In this document: one piece after another, positions 12,540 through 23,295 of the stretch
Layout: each line of letters begins with the position of its first letter
Numbering within the stretch: position 1 is the first letter of the stretch
NCBI GenBank assembly: GCA_032358165.1
Contig: JAALGY010000020.1
Location: 992,001-1,056,000 of the forward strand
Reading direction: 5' to 3'
DNA length: 64,000 nt
From: Diplosphaera chodatii
Taxonomy: Eukaryota; Chlorophyta; Trebouxiophyceae; Prasiolales; Stichococcaceae
Notes under the pieces: model-generated
The model's database searches: none
The model's input: only the letters and a program-made list of their open reading frames with translations
Told to the model about the DNA's origin: nothing
Translations under genes and position numbers: made by a program

Positions 12540-13406
12540 CACTGCCGTGTAGAGCAACGCCAGGGCAGCTGCTGGTCAGTCTCCTCGTTGAGCAGAGTGC
12601 AAGGGAGTGCTGCAACAGTTCAGGGTGGGCGACCAAAGCGCAGTGTGGTCGCTCTGTCGCAGGTCAGCAGTGCCAAGAGTAGATTGTATACATGATGATC
12701 ACGCTGCTGATGGATGTCATAATTGGTGTGTTCTACGTCTCAGGTTGAGGTGGGTCGCTCTGTGAGGCGGCAAGCTGGGCCAGGGCGTGCGCACCTAATT
12801 GCGCTCTTTGGGTTAGGATGTGGGCGCCGGCTGCCGTATTGATGGGTGAATGTTGGCGCACAGAATCCAAGACCTGCTGTGCAGCACAGTGTTGCCAGTA
12901 GTGTGCGCAGCATTGGCAAACTCAGGTCAACACAATATACGCAGATGGTACAGTTCGTATAGGAAGTACGTAGGTCACTTCAGGGTGATGTATATGTGTG
13001 GGAGGGAAGTATGCCAGGACTGTTACGTAACCGGTGCAGAGCAAAGACAACAACGATATACGAAGCTCAAGCAAGATGGAGACCTGTCATAAACCTGAAA
13101 ATGAAGCTGATCATGATGCAATGAATGCCGTCTGCCGAAGGCAGAGAGGCAGCATCAGTAGCAGTCCGAAGGGCCAGTGCGAAGCAGCACAGCAGCATGC
13201 GGTCAAGCATGGTGTGTTTGCTTCACACACAGCAACCACAAGGTTGCCGAGTGGTCTGAATAATTCGCCGAGAAGGCATCTTTAGCAGATGATGTCTCGC
13301 CCCAGTGAGAGGCAGCCGAAGAGCACCTCTCACCAGACCGAAGCTGACTACAGTACTGCAATCCCCCAACTACTTCAATTTGCTGAATGATGATCCGAGA
13401 GTATCC
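12540..13406. other. intergenic, nothing recognised
   Basis: This is about 870 bp without a supported gene, running up to the 3' end of the protease gene. It holds only short chance open frames on both strands and no repeat that I could see. Confidence 0.35.
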
Positions 13407-15461
13407 TCATCGCTTGCCGCTGGGGCCAGCAGCAGCGGGGCCACTGACGTCATTCAGGGCCTTGACGGTGGCACCGACGCCGGCAAACTCGCCGTCCTCT
13501 TGCATCCAGCCCAGGATGGTGGAGAACACAAAGTCGTCGATGCGCAGTGCCCAGTTGATGCCGCTGCCCTGACCGCCAGTCAGCACGGCCCGCACCTGCC
13601 CACAGCAACGCAAGTTTACTACCAGCCCATATCCCTCTTGCGGTGCCTGATCGACCGGTATTGGCAAGGGTATGCTAGCAGATGAGTGGCTGTGTGGGTA
13701 AGCAGATGCAAGGCCATGACGAGGCTGCGCCTACGTACAAGCTGCTATGGATGCTCACATTGTTGTCGGCGGTCCACATGGATGAGCCGGATTGGCCATG
13801 GGTCGAGTCGCAGGTGTGCTCCACCACATGGTTGGTCGGGTCGTCGTTGTGGAACATTGTGTGTGGGCACGTCGTTGACCACATAGTATCCAAGGGCTTG
13901 TCGTCTGGGAAGCCTGGCATCAGGAGGTGCATGTGGAGTCAGAATCGGACGCCTGAAAATTGCTGGGCTTTTTGAGAGATGGCCGTGGCATGCCACTTGC
14001 ATGGCATGGCATATGGTCAATCGTGGCAGCACATGTTGTTGCATGCCTGCTGCTTGCAATGCAAGGGACACAGGACAGAACAGCATGTCCCTCACCCGCG
14101 GTGGTGATGTCAACAGCCTCATCGGTGGCAGTGCTGTAGGTGAGGCCCATCCAGCCGGTCTTCTTGCCCACTGGCTCGGCCAACGTGATGACAGCGAAGT
14201 CGGTGTTGGCGGCGGTGTCGGTGTACGATGTCTGGGTCTGGAACTGCTCCAGCAGCCGGATCTGCGCAGCATCGAATGCAGGCAGTGTGAGCTTCCCTGA
14301 CATGGCGTGCCTGGTGCCCCACGACTGAATAGGTTCAGGGAAAGCCCAGCGCATCGTTATGCATTGCCGTTCGTGGGCCACACGACAGGGTGGTACAACT
14401 GTGCACACCGCAGAGTAGGCGACGTTGCCGAAGGGCGTGGCGGCGCCGTTGCGGCCAGCGGCGAATGTGACGCCGGTCTTGGCGGTGTGCGTCGTGTCCA
14501 CATCCCACACGCAGTGCGCGGCTGTGAGAACGTGGCGCGGGCTGATCATGGCGCCGGAGCACCAGCCGCTGCCCGGGTTGGCAGAGCCGGGGGTGGGCGC
14601 CGAGTCCGCCGTCAGCATGCCTGCAAACAACAAAGGGTGGTGTGAGCTCATGGCTTTGCCTGGACCTGGAGGCACAATGCATGGCGCCTGTCATATTCAC
14701 CCCCATAGAATGCCGACCAGTCTTCACAGCACTTGTGCACAGGGCGGTGTTGGACCACATGCAGCAGTGGAGCGCACCGACTGCAGTGTGCGGGAACTTG
14801 CGCGCAGTTGCGGCGGGCACTCGGACGCGGGTGTCAGCGCCGACGCAGCCGTCGCACCCGGTGTGCTCGGAGGTGAGGCTGCCCATCTGCGTGGTCGTGG
14901 CGGCTGCAAAGTCCTCGGCCCGTTGGGGCTGCAGCGCTGCGGAGGCGGCGTCCAGATCCAAGCCGGCGGGACCGAACCATTGGAAGCTCTTCGTGAACGT
15001 GCTGCCGTCGGGCCGTACCATGACCGTCTTGTGCTCACCCTGCATTGTACCAGTGCTCAATTGATGCACGGTCATCTCACACACGCTGTGTATAGTTGGC
15101 GGAAGCGGCTACTTTTACCATGTCATGGGTATGCTGGGTCACAGTGCAGCCGTGTATCAACAGGCGGAATCACCTTTGTGGCTGCGGGCTTGAAGGTGCG
15201 TGACGAGATGGTGGCGGCCACAGCGGCGATGGCAGCGGCATGGCGCTCGGCGGCAGAGGCGGCAGCCAGGCGGTGGTACCCGTTCGTCAGCGGCTCGGTC
15301 GCAGCGAACGTCGATGGGCGGGACTTCGAGAGGTCGACGGAGGCGAGGGAGGTGGCCAGGGTGCGCAGCTGGGCCTCCAGGGACGCGAGCTGCGCCTGGA
15401 GCGTGGAGGAGGTGCGGCTCAGCAGCGACACCCGGGGCGCGTGCTGTGATGACGACGCCAT
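13407..15461 (-). CDS. secreted-type serine protease, trypsin/V8-like (family S1)
   Basis: Six exons fit with consistent phases, in coding order 15174-15461, 14778-15039, 14409-14620, 14096-14324, 13759-13913, 13407-13595 (444 residues). The first third is Ala/Thr-rich and helical (LQAQLASLEAQLRTLATSLA looks like a coiled coil) with no classic signal peptide. The catalytic domain starts at KFPHTAVGMLTADSAP. The catalytic His lies in SPRHVLTAAHCVWD, Asp in AANTDFAVITLAEPVG and Ser in DSTHGQSGSSMWTAD, so the triad is complete. The order and the HGQSGSSMW motif resemble bacterial glutamyl endopeptidases and related eukaryotic S1B proteins more than digestive trypsins. Substrate and location are unknown. 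The long plus-strand open frame across 14425-15834 is its antisense shadow. Confidence 0.9.
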
Positions 15462-15505
15462 GGGCCTGCGCGATCATTGGAAAATGGATGAAAAATGTGC
15501 AAGGT

Positions 15506-15513
15506 CTTATATA
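15506..15513 (-). promoter_or_regulatory. TATA box of the protease gene
   Basis: The minus strand reads CTATATAAG here, about 45 bp upstream of the protease ATG at 15461. This is the clearest TATA element next to a host gene in the window. Its function is inferred from sequence and position only. Confidence 0.55.
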
Positions 15514-15519
15514 GGATGG

Positions 15520-17043
15520 GCCGTGGAGTGTGTTGTGCATCACACCAAGCCGCACGTCGGACTGATGACGATCGACAGTGCGAGGTACATACGTCAGACT
15601 TGGACACAATGGCTGGCTAGCAGCCCCAGCAGCATCGCACACGTAGCCAAAGGGAGCTATAATGGCCGTTTCTGGAATGGTGTTCAGAATGCATGCGCCG
15701 CTTCGATGTCGCGCACGCGGCATACTGCACCCAAGACGTTACCAACACCAGGCAGCAGGTGCAGTTGCGCACCTCGCGACGCAGCCGCCAATCAGCATCA
15801 TGAGTACCACCATAGTTGCCGTCTGCCGCAGTGATGTGGCCGTCATGGTGCCGCGGTGCGAAGTGCGTGAGATCTGCAGGGTGCACCTGCGAGGCGTCCG
15901 TGCGTGCTAGCTGGCCTTGGGTCAGGAAAAAGCGTGTGTCAGAACCCAAGCAAGGTGAAGGCACCAAAGACGTTGGAAGTTGAGACAGATGGAGGCAAGC
16001 TGGGGAGATGAGAGGTGCTGGAGGAGCGATGCGCGAGATTAATGTGACGGTGCGGTCTGCAGTCAGACCCTTAAAAGGGTGTCAACGACGCGCATCCGTA
16101 ACCGTTGTACATCGTAGGCCATGCGCGTAACGCAGTAACAAGTGTTGTCATTTGTCGGGCGGGCAGGCTGCAAGGACGCGGTCGGCAGAAATAACATGCT
16201 AACATGCATGATGGGCACACGTGCAGCCAAGGACAGCCAGAGGACGTTCTGCAGGACGCGCAGTCAAAAGTGAGACCCCTGGTCAAGGTACCACGTATAG
16301 TACTATGGCTTCTGGGCTTTTTGATAGGCATGCGCACGTATCTCACGGCGTTCGCCCACGAATGCCGCCGCGCTGCCCCCTCTGCGCGCATGCACTGTTG
16401 CGCAGCTACATGCAGCTGCTACGGATTTGTACACCGCCCCTCGGAATTTCAGGGAGTTTCATCGGCTGCATCATGCCGTCCCCGCAACCGTACGCTGTCA
16501 CAACGCATCCTGCCACACAGCTGTGCTAGCTGGCCGCAGCCCCTCGCACAACACGACAAACTGGTAGGGTTGATTTGGCATTGTTGTGATATGTGCATGC
16601 ACGCCTGGTGGGCAGGTCGTGCGCTGCGGTTGCGACATCGAGTAGGCGCAGGCGGCGTTAATGCGCTTCATGTAGCAACAGCGCATGACTCACGCAGAAC
16701 ATGTTCATCTACATGATTCAACCATGAAACAAACTTGCATGATTTGCCCCACTGACACGTCGGCATCCTGCTTGGTAGGTGCCATGGCTTCTTTGCTGGC
16801 GTGGCAGCAAAGATGGTGCGTAGCGGCACAGCATTGTGCTGATCCCGCTGTCCGAGCTAGTCCCATCTGAAAGCACAGCATGTATGAGAATGACGGACAT
16901 CTGAATGTAACAATGTTCATACTACATGGAGTTGCATGCGCGCAATCTCAGGGCAACAACACTTGCTGGGTTCACCAGCGACGACGGCTCGTGGGTAGCT
17001 GCGGTCTTTGAAAAGTATCATGGGTGGCTGTGCGCCAGCCGCT
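15520..17043. other. intergenic region, nothing recognised
   Basis: This is about 1.5 kb between the protease promoter and the 3' end of TRAPPC2L. Open frames on both strands lack any family pattern and carry no plausible exon chain. No tRNA, repeat array or mobile element was seen. Short non-coding RNA genes cannot be excluded by eye. Confidence 0.35.
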
Positions 17044-18003
17044 TCAAACCTTTTGGGCCACCCTGTTGGCTGAGTCTAGGATGGCCTTCATCTTCTGGTC
17101 AAAGTGAGCTGACGTAAGTGGCTGCAGGGCAGGCAGAGCTTCAGGTCGCTCAGTGTAGCACACACGCTGCATTCTGCTAGCCTGTGAACGGGCAGGGCCC
17201 CACTATACGAGTGTTTAACGTCGCAAGCCACCTGTCCTGCCTCATAGAAGGGATTTGATACTGCATCAATGTACGCCATGTGCATTCGCCGCAGCACCTG
17301 CGGTCAAGACGATGCACTCTGAGCCGCTTGTTGGCACGCTGGGCAAACTTCTACCCTTAGCATCCGATGTGCCTACCGACTGCACAGCGTCCTCCTTGAC
17401 GGCCTCATCGTCCACCACAGTGATCAGCCTGACCCGCGTGTTGGTCAGATACCTGCTCGCTCACACCACATGTTCAGTACCATCAACAGTTGTAAGCATG
17501 GTGGGCCTGAAATATGGGTAGCATGCGACAACAAGGTGTGCGCTCGCGGCACAACTGCTGCAGTGATGGCGCCCCGCACCCGTAGACGTGGAAGTCTTCT
17601 GTCGAATACAGCAGGCCCAGGAACAAGTCCCCTGCCTGCTGAAGCCCCTTCTTCGGTGCTGCAACTGCGGGGAGGGAGCCGCTTGCAACACAAGCATCAA
17701 TGTGTCGGCGCAACGCAATGGTAGTTTTTGGTGTGATGTGACATTGTACTCACGCTTCTCCTCTACACCGTCTAGCGCGCAATGAACTAGGTAGTGGTGT
17801 GTCAGGGCGTCCGCAGAAGCTCCCTGCCCGTCCTGGGTCGTCTCCAAGTACAAGGGCTCGCTCTGTATGCGTGAGCAATGGCATCTGGGTTGGACTCCAA
17901 AATATCTTCGACAGGCCCCTGTGCATGGTCATCGAGATGAAGTTGTAAAAATGCAAGTTGGCTGCCTCACCGCCTGGCCGACTACCGCGGCGCAGACAAA
18001 CAT
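17044..18003 (-). CDS. TRAPPC2L: trafficking protein particle complex subunit 2-like
   Basis: A longin-fold (sedlin-like) subunit of the TRAPP tethering complex, acting in ER-Golgi and Golgi vesicle traffic. Six exons fit with exact phases, in coding order 17971-18003, 17754-17862, 17580-17664, 17377-17452, 17232-17297, 17044-17121 (148 residues, the usual family length). The sequence shows the N-terminal strand MFVCAAVVGQA, EPLYLETT, HHYLVHCALDGVEEK, DLFLGLLYSTEDFHVYG, YLTNTRVRLITVVDD and MAYIDAVSNPFYEAGQ. The final amphipathic helix follows, with FDQKMKAILDSANRVA. All match family landmarks. The start is fixed by the hydrophobic first strand. It is divergent from cardiolipin synthase across 257 bp, so the two may share a promoter region. 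Confidence 0.95.
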
Positions 18004-18260
18004 CGCGTGTGGCAACACACACGGGCGCCGCTGAGTATCCACCAGATGCGGCACCCCTGAACCGACCAACCTATTCCAAACAAGCTTCGCTGGCAGTTTG
18101 TCGCATGCTAACAGTCAACGCTTCAGAAATTGGCGTGAGAACGTCATCAGTGATGGCATGATCTGAAAATGTGATGATGCAATGCGATGCGCTTCCAAGC
18201 TCCAGCAGCCTCATTCTTCAAATTGCATCTTGCTAGTTACATCAACACCACAGATAGCTC

Positions 18261-19703
18261 ATGAATGCCCGCGCCAGATTGCTGCTGCTGACCCGCATCA
18301 CGGGTCAGGCACTGGCTGCTGCTGACGCCGGAGCATGCAGCTCACCCACAGGCTCACTTTTCTATACCAGTGCACTGTTCCACGACTCAGCACATTCAAA
18401 CCTCGCTCGACTCGGCAACACAGCTGCGGCAACGCCTGTGATCAGTCAGGACGGTCAGCCATGCCGCCGCACGCTCCTGCAGGAGGCCACAGAGCGCCGG
18501 CAGGGGGTGCTGCTGCGCGTCGCTGATTCATCAGCGGCAACAGCACCGTTAGCGACCCTCTGCTCACTCAGAGGTGCCACAGTACGGTCTTCGCCACACC
18601 AGGATAGCTGGCAACACTCCTTTGCCAGCCAAGCTGACTCCAGCGGCAAAGACGCCAGCAGCAATGCAAGGCGAGGCCGATCAGATGCAGCGCCAACTGC
18701 TGCAAATCAGTCAGCAGAAGAGGGTGCCGCACACAGTCACTCCGGTTGGACACGGCGTGAAGTGTGGAACGTGCCGAATGCGATATCCATGGCACGACTT
18801 TTCTCTGGGCCAGTCATTGCCCACTGGATCATCGCTGGCAGGATGGATGCTGCGCTGCTGGGCCTGGTGATCTCAGGTGGAGCATGTGCCCTAACCATCC
18901 TGCACTTACGTCCCACCTGCTGGCTGCCTGGAAGTGGCAACCTGTGTCAAGAGTTGCCGATCGATGTGGATCACCGAATGTGGGCACAGGCTGGAGCGAC
19001 TGGCTGGATGGTTTTATGGCGCGCCGTCTTGACCAGCAGTCGACCCTTGGCTCCTATTTAGACCCACTGGCGGACAAGGTCCTCATCTGCAGTGTGGTTG
19101 CAGCACTTGGCGTTCAGGTGCGGGCTGGCACTATGCTATGTATTGACGATCACATACAATGGCCCCACTCAGCTCCATGTCTGAGGTCTGCTGCCTGCTG
19201 ACGGCACAGGGAACTCTGCCAGGCTACCTGGCATGCGCCATCCTGGGCCGAGATGCATTTCTCATCGTTGCCAGCCTCGCAGCTCGTGCACATCGCCTTG
19301 GCTGGCGTCATGTCAGCATTGGCAACTTCTTCCGCATTGTGCCCAGGCATCAGCAGGCAAGCCACAGAGGCTGCTGGTCAGCTAACCAACAGCATGCATT
19401 GGCTGCTGCAGCAGTGCAGACTGTGTTGCACGATCTGCTGCTGATATGATTTTCTTGGCCAATGCCATGCAGGGAAACAGTGGTGCAGCCAGCAATGTGC
19501 AGGGGGCAAGCGCAGTAACACCGCTGTATGTGAGCAAGGTCAACACGGTGTTTCAATTGGCAACGGTGGCCGGCTTTCTGCTGCATGCCCACACTGACTG
19601 GCCGCCATTGGCATTGCTTGATGTAGCAGCGATCGTAACAACGAGCACAACTGTGCTGTCAGGCGCTGCATATATACAGGCCTTCAGGACTGGGCAGCAT
19701 TGA
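18261..19703 (+). CDS. CLS: mitochondrial cardiolipin synthase (CDP-alcohol phosphatidyltransferase)
   Basis: Joins CDP-diacylglycerol and phosphatidylglycerol to make cardiolipin in the inner mitochondrial membrane. Four exons fit: 18261-18876, 18990-19117, 19210-19356, 19473-19703 (373 residues). A long Ala/Ser/Arg-rich leader suggests organelle import. The family start [20 protein letters not shown] is followed by the CDP-alcohol signature: LDGFMARR, then [10 protein letters not shown], giving DG-AR-G-D-D with normal spacing. Later are [21 protein letters not shown] (the plant and animal CLS motif rather than the PGP synthase form) and a hydrophobic end. The third intron uses a GC-AG pair (donor CAG/GCAAGC at 19357), which is needed to keep the frame. 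PGP synthase is the alternative, but the KVNT motif favours CLS. Confidence 0.92.
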
Positions 19704-19967
19704 GGGTGTTACACACTGATCAAGCAAGTGCTGATGCACCTTGCGGATTGAATTGTCCTGACAGACGCTGGATCCAATTTGTGCTCGTGACTTGGATGGA
19801 GGCCAGCAATGCCTTCCCTGACACATAGTCCTGGATCACACTGCACCCATTCTGTTTCTTGCCTAGGCCGAACTGTAGCTCAGCAACACTGCAGTCGCAT
19901 GCTGCTTAGCTCATATTCGAACTCACGTTGAGACTGCCTGGTTGGGCAGTGCCCATCTGACAGCAGC
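19704..19967. other. spacer between convergent CLS and small repeat protein
   Basis: This is 264 bp that should contain both 3' UTRs. Nothing else was recognised. Confidence 0.35.
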
Positions 19968-20321
19968 TCATGACTTGGCGTCCTGCTTCATCTCCTGGCC
20001 CTTTGATGCAGCCTGGGATGCCTTCTCGTCGATCTTGCCCCCAATTTTGCCCTCGCTGGTGAACTGCTTCCCAATTGAACCATCCTCATCCAGCTTCGAG
20101 TTGGGGCTGGTTGCCTCGTCCACGTTGCCGCCCACCTTGCCGTCCTCCTCGAATTGCCGTCCAACCTTGCCGTCGCTCTGGAAGGCCTTTGCAACCTTCT
20201 CTGTTGCACGGCCGATGGTCTCCTGAGCCTTCTCAATGATTGTCTGATCGTCCTTGTTGGCTGCGAATGCACGCGTGAACTGCGTCCGTGCCAGGCCGGT
20301 CCTGCTGATGCGAGACAGCAT
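19968..20321 (-). CDS. small glycine-repeat protein with mitochondrial-type leader
   Basis: A single-exon frame of 117 codons starting at ATG 20321. The first 20 residues (MLSRISRTGLARTQFTRAFA) form a basic, Ser/Arg-rich amphipathic leader typical of mitochondrial import. The body is built from repeats of about 11-13 residues with the core F-x2-DGKVG: FQSDGKVGRQF, FEEDGKVGGNV, LDEDGSIGKQF, FTSEGKIGGKI. They are very hydrophilic and mostly acidic or lysine-rich. Similar DG-[AKS]-[IV]-G-[KG]-x-F repeats occur in uncharacterised fungal, plant and cyanobacterial proteins. No catalytic motif is present. A stress or hydrophilin-like role is only a guess. It is convergent with CLS. Confidence 0.8.
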   Translation of the reverse strand: MLSRISRTGLARTQFTRAFAANKDDQTIIEKAQETIGRATEKVAKAFQSDGKVGRQFEEDGKVGGNVDEATSPNSKLDEDGSIGKQFTSEGKIGGKIDEKASQAASKGQEMKQDAKS

Positions 20322-20333
20322 TTTGGCAGACGT

Positions 20334-20960
20334 TCAGTTCTGAGCCGACGCTGGGATGATTGACGCCGCTAAGTGGTTGCTCAGTGACAGGAAGATCTCT
20401 AGATTGCGGCGTGCTGCTGATGGAGGATGTTGACCCGCGGCTGAGTCGACTGAGCTCTCTTGGCCAGGCAGGCAGCCAGGCTGAAGCTGGCGACATGCGC
20501 TGGGTGAACAATACCACAGCACTTGTAAACCTACAAATGAGGGCTCTGCTGCCCCTGCTGGTACAAACAACCGTACCTCTCCACCAACATCATGTTGAGA
20601 GCAGCGACACCCATGTACCTGGGCACATGTAGCTGCGACGCCTGGCAACACACTCTCAGGCGCAAGGGTGCATGTGGCTGCGGCCGTGCCTGACACTGAA
20701 GGGGACCCTCCAGCCACTCCGCCAGCCACCGCCGCTGTGTGCACCAGCATCAGCAGGTGTGCATGGCGTCTTTGCCGGTGTACACGTTGTGGAACCTTAC
20801 TTGCATACCATCTACTGCGGTTGTCAAGCTGTCTGACGCAGGCGTCATTATGATGCAGGCGCGCGCCTGCTGAATGCAGCAGGCGAGGGTACCAGCCGAC
20901 CTGCAAGGCGTCAGCAGGCAAGGCCAGATTTGGCAGTTTGACAGGACCTAAAGATTCAGC
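20334..20960 (-). CDS. possible uncharacterised multi-exon gene
   Basis: This is weak. Minus-strand pieces read like exons: MRDAESLGPVKLPNLALPAD (about 20960-20890), MTPASDSLTTAVDGMQ before a GTAAGG donor (about 20850-20800), FHNVYTGKDAMHT (about 20795) and ALNMMLVERYGCLYQQG (about 20600). No family was recognised and no complete phase set was made. The region could instead hold the 5' exon and promoter of the neighbouring plus-strand methyltransferase. Confidence 0.2.
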   Translation of the reverse strand, partial: AESLGPVKLPNLALPADALQVGWYPRLLHSAGARLHHNDACVRQLDNRSRWYASKVPQRVHRQRRHAHLLMLVHTAAVAGGVAGGSPSVSGTAAATCTLAPESVLPGVAATCAQVHGCRCSQHDVGGEVRLFVPAGAAEPSFVGLQVLWYCSPSACRQLQPGCLPGQESSVDSAAGQHPPSAARRNLEIFLSLSNHLAASIIPASAQN

Positions 20961-21031
20961 ATCGCGCATTATTTATGTGCTTGTATCGCAACAGACAGTT
21001 GACATATATTTCCCTTCGCCACATTCTGCAG

Positions 21032-22135
21032 GCGCCGCAACCAAAGCAGCGGAGGATCAAGCTGCTTGATGCCTGCGTCGAGCGCTTCCCCGAACACAGC
21101 GCGCGGGTGCTGTCATCGCTGATCATCCAGGGCAAGGTGCTGGTGAACGATGCGCCCCAGTACAAGGCGGGCACACTAGTGGCCCCATGTGTGCCACTGC
21201 GCATCCGAGGGGCACCCTGCCAATTTGTGTCCAGGTGAGCGTGCGTGACTGACCTGGCTTTTGTTCAATCCCTGTGTTTTGTTGGTGAGCACCTCCGACC
21301 ACAGTGGAGTGATATCACAACTCTGGGCCCCACCAACAAGGGTCACTTGGCTTGCTGCAGGGCAGGGTTGAAATTGGACGCTGCGCTCGCGCACTTCGGC
21401 GTGAACGTAGCTGGCCGCACGGCCCTGGACGCCGGGCTGTCCACCGGCGGCTTCGCGGACTGTCTGCTGCAGCGCGGGGCAGCCCAGGTGTATGGCGTTG
21501 ACGTCGGTCACGCACAGGCGCGTCATCGGTGGTGCTGGCCCCACGTTGGCTGCTTGCAACTGGCACGTGCATAGGCAAGGACATGCTGCCAGCTGAATCC
21601 TCATCGCATCCGCGACGGCAGGTGGCGGATCAGCTGCGGCAGGATGGCCGCCTTGTCATCATGGAGCGCACCAACCTGCGGCACCTGACGGCGGCCGACC
21701 TGCACGGGCCGCCCCCGGATCTGGTCACACTGGACCTGTCCTTCATCTCGGTGCTGACGGTGCTGCCCGCCGTCGTGGCGCTCATGGCACCAGCTGCAGA
21801 ACTGGTGTCCCTCATCAAGCCCCAGTTTGAGGCGCGGCAGGAGCAGGTGATGCTTTGGACCTGCTGGTGACCCAGTCCTCCCACGCCAGTGCAGTTGACT
21901 GTACCAAACATCATCCTACGATGCGCCGTGTGCGTGATGCTTGACGGTGATGATGCAGGTAGAGGATGGCGGGGTGGTGACAGACCCAGTAGTGCATCAG
22001 GAGGTCATCAGCAAAATTACAGCCGGGGTAGAAGCTGAGGGCTTCGTCACCCGAGGGATTATTGAGTCGCCTCTGCGAGGGGCCATCAGCAAGAACAAGG
22101 AGTTCTTCATCCATGCTGTGCGGTCTGAACAATAG
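21032..22135 (+). CDS. TlyA-type rRNA 2'-O-methyltransferase (S4 domain plus FtsJ-like fold)
   Basis: Bacterial TlyA methylates 2'-OH groups in 16S and 23S rRNA; algal and plant homologues are probably organellar. Exons seen are 21032-21234 (acceptor CTGCAG), 21361 to about 21516, about 21622-21846 and about 21960-22135. The first gives an S4 domain ([26 protein letters not shown]). The join [18 protein letters not shown] is the family's VSRGGxKL motif. The SAM site reads [20 protein letters not shown] and YGVDVG; then [22 protein letters not shown] and SLIKPQFEA follow. The end is [13 protein letters not shown]. Keeping the family sequence at the second junction seems to need a GC donor (CAG/GCGCGT near 21517), which is inferred. 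The upstream leader exon was not found. The old label haemolysin for this family is misleading. Confidence 0.85.
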
Positions 22136-22225
22136 CACGCTGCCTTGGTTCCCTGAATTGCAATCTGTACATGTAGCCGGTCACTACCTGGAACCCCTGG
22201 CAAGTACCCGCCGATGCTGTGGCCG

Positions 22226-22813
22226 TCAGACCTTGTGACCAAGCATCATCGACATGCCCCGCTGCAGCGACTGCTCCTCCTCCAGCTGGATGTGCCGCAG
22301 GGCCGGGCCCCCGCGGTCCTCCTGCGCATCAGTGCCCCACGCTTGCACAGCGCCCAGTGGCATGTTGCAGAACGTACCAGACGCCCACCACGTTCCCACG
22401 TTCCCACCGTCATAAGACAACCTGTGTTGCGACTGGCTTGCCTGGGGAGTCAGCAGCCCGGCCTCCTGGAACTCCCGATCAGCGATGCGGCGCGCCCGCT
22501 TTGGCGTCTGGCCACCCTGCCACAGCTCCAACGCCCGCAGCGCGTACCGCCGCGCCAGCGGTGGCTCGTCGCTGTGCAAGTCCATTGGCATCTGCCGGAC
22601 ATGCGGGTAGCGGTCGTAGAAAGATTGTATGAACCGGTCCTCTGGAAACTCGATGGGCCGCGGCTTGGGCTTCCTCACCGTCTCCTCAGGCTCCGGCGGG
22701 CACCGTTCAAGGGCCTGAAGCCACTTGGGCTCCGGCTGAACGCCTGCCTTTGCAAGTTGCTTGGCGGTCACGACAAGCTTCCTGTAAGCGAGGCTCTGTC
22801 GTGCGCTGCGCAT
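22226..22813 (-). CDS. mitochondrial ribosomal protein mS23
   Basis: Small-subunit protein of the mitochondrial ribosome. A single uninterrupted frame of 195 codons from the ATG at 22813. The start RSARQSLAYRKLVVTAKQLA gives a basic leader, followed by the family pattern PKWLQALERCPPEPEE (plant: PVWLKAMEKAPP). Then come IEFPEDRFIQSFYDRYP, DEPPLARRYALRALELWQGG and PKRARRIADREFQEAG, all in the expected order. The C-terminal third is not conserved and is rich in Gly and Gln. A small intron within that third cannot be excluded. The gene is convergent with the TlyA-type gene, with only 90 bp between the stops. Confidence 0.75.
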   Translation of the reverse strand: MRSARQSLAYRKLVVTAKQLAKAGVQPEPKWLQALERCPPEPEETVRKPKPRPIEFPEDRFIQSFYDRYPHVRQMPMDLHSDEPPLARRYALRALELWQGGQTPKRARRIADREFQEAGLLTPQASQSQHRLSYDGGNVGTWWASGTFCNMPLGAVQAWGTDAQEDRGGPALRHIQLEEEQSLQRGMSMMLGHKV

Positions 22814-23295
22814 GAGGGTGCACAGTGCCAGCAGCAAATGCTAACGTCGCATCACCCACAGCAGGATGATTTAGAACACTACCAGCTGAAACGCACACAC
22901 TTGTGAATGATGCTTGAATTCTTGCGACGCGCAAGGTGGGTATATGTGTGAAGGTTGCAAGCCAGCATGTTACAGTGGTGGCGGCAGCTGGAAGGGGTAG
23001 GTGGTTCACTTGCACGACACGCGAGCCGAGTAGGCGTCACGCCGCCCAGCATGTGTCGGCTCAACAACATACCCAAGTGCGCTGCTTGTGCTGTCTGGTC
23101 GGTTTGGCATCGCGAGGCAGCACACAAGTGCATGGTTGGGTAGGACAAAGCGCAGTTACCGTAGGCAGTTGTTTGACGCACCTGGCATCAATATTGGTAC
23201 ATACTGCTTACACTTCGATGGTAGTGCGACAAGCAAGCACCTCAAACCCAAAGCACCACTATGGTTGATATGACTCAGCCCTGACAGTCTCCACG
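22814..23295. other. intergenic, nothing recognised
   Basis: This is about 480 bp between the mS23 start and the BAG6-like stop, both on the minus strand. It should contain the mS23 promoter. No repeat or RNA gene was seen. Confidence 0.35.

Noticed and set aside
14425..15834. 469-codon plus-strand open frame
   Set aside because: It is antisense to the well-supported protease exons (triad and phased splice sites on the minus strand); composition is that of a shadow frame.
20334..20969. 211-codon minus-strand frame as one exon
   Set aside because: It is Arg/His/Cys-rich without any family pattern; exon-like pieces are in other frames of the same strand, so at most a weak multi-exon model is kept.
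21032..22135. Haemolysin toxin
   Set aside because: The TlyA name is historical; the S4 domain and SAM-binding motifs show an rRNA methyltransferase.
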